From an uncultured Alphaproteobacteria bacterium (GTDB taxonomy: Bacteria > Pseudomonadota > Alphaproteobacteria > Puniceispirillales > UBA1172), in contig OY288107.1 in assembly GCA_958431225.1 (NCBI GenBank), positions 1,143,501 through 1,207,500 of the forward strand: a DNA stretch of 64,000 nucleotides. The letters are read 5' to 3'. The notes under the pieces are model-generated. The model did not search any database. It was not told where the DNA came from and saw only the letters and a program-made list of their open reading frames with translations. The translations under genes and the position numbers were made by a program. Positions 58,724 through 64,000 of the stretch are shown here, piece after piece. Each line of letters opens with the position of its first letter. Positions within the stretch are counted from its first letter, which is position 1.

Positions 58724-58782
58724 GCACCAGGGACGGCGCGGCGGCGTGGGCGCGAATTTAATCTGCGCGGTGGGGCGGTTTT

Positions 58783-58879
58783 TTGGTGCTTGTGTTGGGG
58801 TAGGCGCACCACCGAGCGCGGTGGAGCGACCACGGAACGCCGTGGAGCGATTCTTGGTGCTTGTGTTGGGGTAGGTGCA
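58783..58879 (+). repeat. Hairpin repeat element with two tandem hairpins and flanking direct repeats
   Basis: A 26-base direct repeat (58783-58808 and 58854-58879, one mismatch) flanks two tandem 21-base hairpin units (58809-58829 and 58830-58850). The first stem is CCACCG/CGGTGG with loop AGCG, the second CCACGG/CCGTGG with loop AACG; one stem pair differs on both arms. Each is followed by AGCGA, and TTGGTGC ends the second. It lies between the tRNA and the glycerate kinase gene. Confidence 0.75.
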
Positions 58880-58893
58880 TAATGGGATGCTTC

Positions 58894-60177
58894 CTATGGG
58901 TTTTTATATTTGCCCTTGCCGATATTTTTAACAATCAAAATCGCCCGAAAATCGTTGACGTTGGTTTGGGTGGCGCCGGTGATAACCAAATCACCGAGCG
59001 CGTCAAAATAACTAAATGCGTCGTTGTTTTTGAGGTATTCATCAGCCTGAAGATGGCGCTGTGCGGCTCTATCTAGGGTGGTGGGGTCAATATAGGCGCC
59101 AGCATTGTGCTCTGAGCCGTCAATGCCGTCGGTGTCGCACGCCATGGCATAGATGTTTGGGGCATAGATATTCGGGGCGGCGTTGAGATGATGCGCTAGT
59201 GCCAGCATATATTCGCTATTCGGCCCGCCCCGCCCCGAGCCTCTAAGCGTCACCGTCAATTCGCCGCCAGACAATAGCACGGTGCCTGGTTTTGCTTTGC
59301 GCGCTAGGTCGGCGTGGATGCGCGCGACATCCACCGCCTCCCCCTCCACATCATCGCCAAGATATTCCACAACATACCCGGCTTGCTTGGCGATTTCCGC
59401 CGCCGCTTCTAGCGACTGATGCGGGGTGGCGATGAGGCGGGTTTTGCAATTTTGAAAACACGCATCCGCCGCTTTAGGCGTTTCGGCGATGGGGTGCGTA
59501 AGATGGTCGCGCACTTTATCAGACACGCTAAAATCCGCAATGAGCCTCAAAGCGTCCTCTGCGGTCGTCGGGTCGGGCACGCTCGGTCCCGATGCAATCA
59601 ATGCGGGGTCATCCCCGGGTATATCTGAGATCGCCAAAGTCACGATTTGCGCAGGATACGCCGCCGCCGCCAAACGCCCGCCTTTAATCGCCGAAAGATG
59701 CTTGCGAATGGTGTTCATCACCGAAATCGGCGCACCCGATGCCAGCAATGCTTGATTCACAGCAATTTTATCGTCTAAAGTCAGGGCGCCTGCGGGGGCG
59801 GATAAAAGCGCCGAACCACCACCACAGAGCAAAACAATCACCAGATCATCAGGGGTTAACCCCTCGACGAGGCGCAAAATTTCCCAAGCCGCCGCTTCAC
59901 TTGCCGCATCGGGGACAGGATGGGCGGCTTCAACAACACGGATTCTATCACAAGCCACACTAAACCCATAACGCGTCACCACCAGACCTTCCAAATCCCC
60001 GCACCAATGCTGTTCCAACACCCTAGCCATTTCGGCACTGCCTTTGCCCGCCCCGACAACAATGGTGCGCCCGATGGGTGCGGGCGGAAGGTGCGGCGGC
60101 AAACAAACAGCAGGCTGCGCCGCCGCCACCGCCGCATCAAACATGCGCATCAAAATCTGACGTTCCAAGATACCCAC
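58894..60177 (-). CDS. Glycerate 2-kinase (GckA/TtuD, MOFRL family)
   Basis: This family phosphorylates D-glycerate at C2, for example in hydroxypyruvate, serine-cycle or tartrate metabolism; members are often misnamed hydroxypyruvate reductase. The 427 residues carry VVGAGKGSAEMA, VVEAAHPVPD, VLLCGGGSALL and the C-terminal MOFRL part with ACDTDGIDGSEHNAGAY. NIYAPNIYA is a small local duplication near 337-345. It follows the TetR gene by 18 bases in the same direction, so the regulator may control it. Confidence 0.9.
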   Translation of the reverse strand: MGILERQILMRMFDAAVAAAQPAVCLPPHLPPAPIGRTIVVGAGKGSAEMARVLEQHWCGDLEGLVVTRYGFSVACDRIRVVEAAHPVPDAASEAAAWEILRLVEGLTPDDLVIVLLCGGGSALLSAPAGALTLDDKIAVNQALLASGAPISVMNTIRKHLSAIKGGRLAAAAYPAQIVTLAISDIPGDDPALIASGPSVPDPTTAEDALRLIADFSVSDKVRDHLTHPIAETPKAADACFQNCKTRLIATPHQSLEAAAEIAKQAGYVVEYLGDDVEGEAVDVARIHADLARKAKPGTVLLSGGELTVTLRGSGRGGPNSEYMLALAHHLNAAPNIYAPNIYAMACDTDGIDGSEHNAGAYIDPTTLDRAAQRHLQADEYLKNNDAFSYFDALGDLVITGATQTNVNDFRAILIVKNIGKGKYKNP

Positions 60178-60195
60178 AACCTTCCCATTCTTATT

Positions 60196-60831
60196 TTATT
60201 TATGCACCAATCGGCGGATTGTTGTCAGGTTGAATTCAAGCCGTTCTTCATAGGCTTCTTCGGTGCCTAAATCCTTTTTATAGACAATTGAGCCCGTATA
60301 TCGGTTGGTTAGATAGTAGTATCCAATAGCAGCGATGGTTATATTGAGTTGAATGGGGTCAATGCCAGTGCGGAATACGCCTTCGGCAACCCCGCGCTTC
60401 AGTAAGCGTTCTACCATCAAAACGAATTTTTGACTGATATCGTCTATGATTTTAGATTGTTTTAAGTGCCGTGCTTGATGCAAATTTTCACTATTCACCA
60501 AGGTGATAAATTCGGGATTCGCAAGATAGTAATTCCACGTGAAACAAACAAGTTTATCCAAGGCTTCTTTGGCGGGAAGCGAATCCAGATCAAGTTGCTG
60601 TTCGGCATATCTAATGTCCGTGTAAGCGTCTTCAAGCACCTTTAAGAACAAGTCCGTTTTATTGCCAAAATAATGGTAGATCATGCGCTTATTTGCCTTA
60701 GCGCTATCGGCGATCTTATCTATGCGCGCGCCCCCTAAACCCTTTTTTGCAAAGGCTTTTTTGGCGGATAACAAGATGCGCCTTTTGGTCGCTAGCGCAC
60801 CTCTTTTTTTGGTTTTGTTCGTGTCAGGCAT
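60196..60831 (-). CDS. TetR family transcriptional regulator
   Basis: A 211-residue regulator. The DNA-binding domain is at about 14-62: TKRRILLSAKKAFAKKG, ARIDKIADSAKANKRMIYHYFGNK, the classic TetR helix-turn-helix. The ligand domain ends with the charged EERLEFNLTTIRRL. The C-terminal part resembles regulators of the RutR/TetR_C groups, but its ligand is unknown. It is divergent from the aldehyde dehydrogenase gene, the usual arrangement for a repressor of the neighbouring operon. Its own promoter is visible at 60858-60886. Confidence 0.9.
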   Translation of the reverse strand: MPDTNKTKKRGALATKRRILLSAKKAFAKKGLGGARIDKIADSAKANKRMIYHYFGNKTDLFLKVLEDAYTDIRYAEQQLDLDSLPAKEALDKLVCFTWNYYLANPEFITLVNSENLHQARHLKQSKIIDDISQKFVLMVERLLKRGVAEGVFRTGIDPIQLNITIAAIGYYYLTNRYTGSIVYKKDLGTEEAYEERLEFNLTTIRRLVHK

Positions 60832-60985
60832 AGAAATATCCCATAAAATACTTGTTGATTATTACAAAAATAGATGGTGTTGTCAAAATTTCTAAACCCT
60901 TATCCAAAAAATGCAAATTTTATAATTTTATAACTTGACAAAAGCGTTTTATGTAAATAACTAGATAGTGCATTGGAGGGATGAT
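60832..60985. promoter_or_regulatory. Divergent control region between the tetR gene and the aldehyde dehydrogenase
   Basis: This 154-bp AT-rich gap should hold both promoters and operators. For tetR, TTGACA (60881-60886, minus) and AATAAT (60858-60863) are 17 bases apart. For the plus strand, TTGACA (60935-60940) is visible but no good -10 box lies 17 bases on. The tetR boxes are clear; the operator is not assigned. Confidence 0.55.
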
Positions 60986-62488
60986 ATGACCAATAAATTT
61001 GACATCACGCGCTTGCCTGAAACGGCGCGTAATTTTGGCGTCTATATTGATGGTGAGATGCGCCCAGCACTCTCAGGAAATACAACAACGCGCCAATCAC
61101 CCGCGCATGATATAGCGGTGACGGAGATTGCTAAATGTGCGCAGGATGATGTTGATATTGCGGTAGCGTCCGCTAGACTTGCATTTGATGATCGCCGTTG
61201 GTCGGGTCAATCTGGGGGCGTGCGCGCGGGCGTATTGTTAAAAACCGCTGGCTTGATACGCGAGCGATTGGAAGAAATTGCCTATTGGGAAACCCTCGAA
61301 TCCGGCAAGCCTATAAGCCAAACCAAGGGCGAAGTCGCTGGCTGTGCAGATATGTTTGAATATGCAAGCGGCTTAGCACGCAGCTTGCATGGCGATAGTC
61401 ATAATAATCTAGGCGATGGGTTATTCGGCATTGTTACGCGTGAGCCTGTGGGCGTGGTGGGTTTGATTACCCCATGGAATTTCCCCTTTTTAATTTTATG
61501 CGAGCGCGTGCCTTACATCCTCGCCTCGGGTTGCACCATTGTCGCTAAGCCTTCGGAAGTTACATCCGCAACCACCATCTTACTTGCCGAAATGTTATCC
61601 GAAGCAGGATTGCCGAAGGGTGTCATGAATGTCGTCACGGGTTCTGGTTCAACGGTCGGTCAGGCTTTGTGCGCACATGAATCGGTTGATATGATATCAT
61701 TTACAGGCTCAACCGCAGTGGGGCGCAATGTCATCCGCGCATCAGGCGATACGAATTTCAAAAAACTGGGCTTGGAATTGGGCGGTAAAAACCCACAGAT
61801 TGTATTTGCCGATGCGGATTTATTGGACGCCGCCGATGGGGTCGCATTTGGAATGTGTTTCAACGCCGGTCAATGTTGCGTTTCTGGTTCTAGATTGCTC
61901 GTTGAACGCGCAGTCATGTCCGAATTTTTGGCACTTTTGAAAGCAAAACTGGAAAAAACTGTTGTAGGCGACCCTTTAGATGCAAAAACGCAAATAGGTG
62001 CCATAACAACATCAGCACAAAACCAAACGATTTTATCGTATATTCAAAAAGGTCAGGAGGAGGGCGCTCAACTTAGTTTTGGTTGCGGTGCTGTGAAAAC
62101 GGATGCTGGTCAATTTGTGGGTCCGGTCATTTTTGAAAATGTTACGCCCGAAATGGAAATTTACAAAGATGAAATTTTTGGACCCGTCCTATGTGTTACG
62201 CCGTTTGATGATGTTGATGAAGCAATCGCTATGGCGAATGATACGAAATATGGTTTAGCGGCGTCGGTATGGAGCAAAGATATAGAGAAAGTGTTGCGCG
62301 TCTCGCGGCGCGTGCAGGCTGGACGTTTTTGGGTGAATACAACGCTTGCTGGCGGTCCTGAACTGCCTCTTGGGGGGTTTAAGCAATCGGGTTGGGGGCG
62401 CGAGGCTGGGAAATATGGCGTTGAAGAATACACGCAGATTAAATCAGTGCATATAGCGACCGAAACAAGAGAGCATTGGATTCCGTGA
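60986..62488 (+). CDS. NAD-dependent aldehyde dehydrogenase (BetB-like group)
   Basis: A 500-residue aldehyde dehydrogenase. VGLITPWNFP, FTGSTAVGRNV, the catalytic glutamate in LELGGKNP (near 265) and the catalytic cysteine in NAGQCCVSG (near 297) are all in place. I start at ATG 60986, six bases after GGAGG. With the following GMC oxidoreductase it would oxidise an alcohol to the acid in two steps, as BetA and BetB do with choline, but substrate is not shown. The stop overlaps the next start (GTGA). Confidence 0.9.
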   Translation: MTNKFDITRLPETARNFGVYIDGEMRPALSGNTTTRQSPAHDIAVTEIAKCAQDDVDIAVASARLAFDDRRWSGQSGGVRAGVLLKTAGLIRERLEEIAYWETLESGKPISQTKGEVAGCADMFEYASGLARSLHGDSHNNLGDGLFGIVTREPVGVVGLITPWNFPFLILCERVPYILASGCTIVAKPSEVTSATTILLAEMLSEAGLPKGVMNVVTGSGSTVGQALCAHESVDMISFTGSTAVGRNVIRASGDTNFKKLGLELGGKNPQIVFADADLLDAADGVAFGMCFNAGQCCVSGSRLLVERAVMSEFLALLKAKLEKTVVGDPLDAKTQIGAITTSAQNQTILSYIQKGQEEGAQLSFGCGAVKTDAGQFVGPVIFENVTPEMEIYKDEIFGPVLCVTPFDDVDEAIAMANDTKYGLAASVWSKDIEKVLRVSRRVQAGRFWVNTTLAGGPELPLGGFKQSGWGREAGKYGVEEYTQIKSVHIATETREHWIP

Positions 62489-64000
62489 AATCTCAATCGG
62501 CTTATGATTATATTATTATAGGGGCAGGCTCATCGGGCTGTGTCCTTGCGCATCGCTTAACCGAAAACGCAAACATTCGGGTATTATTGTTAGAAGCAGG
62601 GGGAAAAGATTCGCATCCCTACATACACATGCCCGTGGGATTTTCCAAATTAACGGCAGGTCCGAGGACTTGGGGGTTTCATACCGTTCCGCAAAAATAT
62701 GCAAATAATCGTGAGATTCCTTATGCCCAAGGCAAGGTGCTTGGGGGCAGTTCTTCAATCAATGCCGAGATTTTTACGCGCGGCACTCCAGCAGATTACG
62801 ACAGGTGGGCGGCAGAAGAAGGTGCTGAAGGGTGGTCTTTCAAAGACGTCCAAAAATACTTTATCAAATCCGAAGGAAACACGATTTTGAGTGGCGATTG
62901 GCATGGTAGCACAGGACCCTTGGGCGTTTCCAATTTACAACATCCCCAAGAGATGACCCAAGCCTTTGTGCGCGCGTGTCAAGAGCTTGGTTTGCCCTAT
63001 AACCCAGATTTTAATGGCGCGACGCAAGAGGGATGCGGGTTTTATCAAGTGACGGTCAAAAACGCGCGGCGTTGCTCAACTGCTGTTGGTTATTTGCGCC
63101 CGGCAATGGGCAGGGGTAATTTAACGGTGGAAACCAATGTTATGGTCACGCGCATAGTGGTGCAATCGGGACGTGCTGTAGCCGTTGAATATGCACAGAA
63201 TGGCAGTATGCGCCGTGCTGATGCGGAATCAGAGGTGCTATTAACCGCCGGCGCGATAGGCGCACCTAAACTTTTGATGCTTTCAGGCATTGGAGATGCG
63301 GAACATTTAAGAAAAATCGGCGTTGATGTTGTGCATCATTTGCCCGGGGTAGGACAAAATTTGCAAGACCATTTCGGCGTAGATATCGTGGCAGAATTGA
63401 ATGGTCATTATAGTTTAGATAAATACAATAAATTGCATTGGATGCTATGGGCAGGGGCGCAATATGTGCTGTTCAAATCAGGACCGGTTACATCAAATGT
63501 CGTTGAAGGTGGCGCGTTCTGGTATGCTGATAAATCGGCTACGCGTCCTGACCTGCAATTTCATTTTCTTGCGGGTGCTGGCGCCGAAGCAGGCGTGCCA
63601 AGCGTTCCTAAAGGTGCCAGCGGTATCACGCTCAATTCATATACATTGCGACCAAAAGCAAGAGGCAGTGTCAAATTGCGCTCAACAAATCCATTGGATG
63701 CACCCTTAGTAGATCCCAATTTCCTTGGTCATCCCGACGATCTCAAAACATCGGTGGAAGGCATAAAACTATCCGTAGAAATGTTTCATCAAAAAAGCCT
63801 GCAAAAATATATTCGGGAAATGAGATTTCCAAACCGCGCGGTTAAATCTCAGTCAGATTATGAAAATTATGCGCGTCAATATGGGCGCACCTCGTATCAT
63901 CCGACTTGCACGTGCAAAATGGGGGTTGATGAAATGGCGGTTGTTGATGCCAATTTGCGGGTGCATGGTATTGATGGGTTGCGAATCTGTGATAGTTCAA
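62485..64000 (+). CDS. GMC family FAD oxidoreductase (choline dehydrogenase-like), partial
   Basis: The frame starts at GTG 62485 and is still open at the window edge, so the 3' end is missing. The FAD motif IIIGAGSSGC is near 10-19; LGGSSSINAEIFTRG and LLTAGAIGAPKLLMLSGIG are GMC signatures; the catalytic histidine is near 471 in SYHPTCTCKMG. It is read from the raw sequence. Family members oxidise alcohols; choline is only one candidate. It overlaps the aldehyde dehydrogenase stop, and the two share the divergent TetR regulator. Confidence 0.9.
   Translation, partial: MKSQSAYDYIIIGAGSSGCVLAHRLTENANIRVLLLEAGGKDSHPYIHMPVGFSKLTAGPRTWGFHTVPQKYANNREIPYAQGKVLGGSSSINAEIFTRGTPADYDRWAAEEGAEGWSFKDVQKYFIKSEGNTILSGDWHGSTGPLGVSNLQHPQEMTQAFVRACQELGLPYNPDFNGATQEGCGFYQVTVKNARRCSTAVGYLRPAMGRGNLTVETNVMVTRIVVQSGRAVAVEYAQNGSMRRADAESEVLLTAGAIGAPKLLMLSGIGDAEHLRKIGVDVVHHLPGVGQNLQDHFGVDIVAELNGHYSLDKYNKLHWMLWAGAQYVLFKSGPVTSNVVEGGAFWYADKSATRPDLQFHFLAGAGAEAGVPSVPKGASGITLNSYTLRPKARGSVKLRSTNPLDAPLVDPNFLGHPDDLKTSVEGIKLSVEMFHQKSLQKYIREMRFPNRAVKSQSDYENYARQYGRTSYHPTCTCKMGVDEMAVVDANLRVHGIDGLRICDSS

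Noticed and set aside
58527-58833. Small minus-strand frames across the tRNA gene
   Set aside because: They are the common translation of a tRNA-Ser complement and repeat DNA, not proteins.
58634-58879. tRNA-Ser as an attachment site for an integrated element
   Set aside because: No partial copy of the tRNA 3' end and no integrase are found in the window.
58783-58879. Short CRISPR array
   Set aside because: Only two repeats with a hairpin-filled interval, and no cas genes; the units match the dispersed hairpin family.

Overview
The window is 64 kb of chromosome from an alphaproteobacterium, with G+C in the mid-50s by eye. The evidence is gene order typical of that class: rpmH-rnpA-yidD-yidC-engB; ftsY next to ffh-rpsP-rimM-trmD-rplS followed by leuC-leuD-leuB-asd; sdhCDAB; mdh-sucA-sucB-lpd; an ATP synthase F1 cluster atpHAGDC without the F0 genes; and rplU-rpmA-obgE-proB-proA-nadD-rsfS-rlmH-gpmI-ctpA-rppH. 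I cannot place it to genus from sequence alone. There is no prophage, transposase or CRISPR array. One tRNA gene is present, tRNA-Ser(CGA).

Layout. 1-3064 (minus): ribosome, RNase P and membrane-insertase cluster, cut inside engB at the left edge. 3071-5704 (minus): gpt plus a WbpB/WbpE-like sugar oxidoreductase and aminotransferase pair. 5842-7519 (plus): Ala-tRNA(Pro) deacylase-like protein, CnoX-like thioredoxin-TPR protein and a YcaR-like protein. 7516-9253 (minus): UbiH-family hydroxylase and heptose bisphosphatase. 9323-16188 (plus): ftsK, lolA, an AT-rich methyltransferase, xthA, a 318-bp gap full of hairpins, dapF, mtaB. 16185-25404 (plus): SRP receptor and SRP protein, ribosomal proteins with tRNA-modification and maturation genes, leucine genes and asd. 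25487-36696 (plus): TCA-cycle genes with zapE. 36714-40008 (minus): azlCD, xerC, DUF484, transaldolase-like aldolase. 40078-47039 (plus): priA and the F1 ATPase. 47028-58462 (minus): the long obgE-to-rppH cluster and L27/L21. 58634-58893: tRNA-Ser and hairpin repeats. 58894-64000: glycerate kinase and a TetR regulator (minus), divergent from an aldehyde dehydrogenase and a GMC oxidoreductase that runs off the right edge.

Most neighbouring genes on one strand overlap by 1-4 bases (ATGA, GTGA or TAATG), so the genome is compact and translational coupling is common. The housekeeping clusters are interrupted by small AT-rich accessory genes. The clearest case is a pair of paralogous membrane-anchored proteins of unknown function inserted between proB and proA and translationally coupled to proA. 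I consider this the best candidate for an undescribed system.

The second main observation is a dispersed family of short hairpins in intergenic DNA at three loci. The stem sequence differs between copies but pairing is kept, the loop is AACG or AGCG, and a GCG, A/T-rich, GGTGC tail follows. Other points worth checking are a probable ATT start codon for rsfS, a strong promoter and foldable 150-nt leader between ftsY and ffh, a probable leaderless sdhC transcript, and long low-complexity tails on ribosomal proteins S16 and L21.
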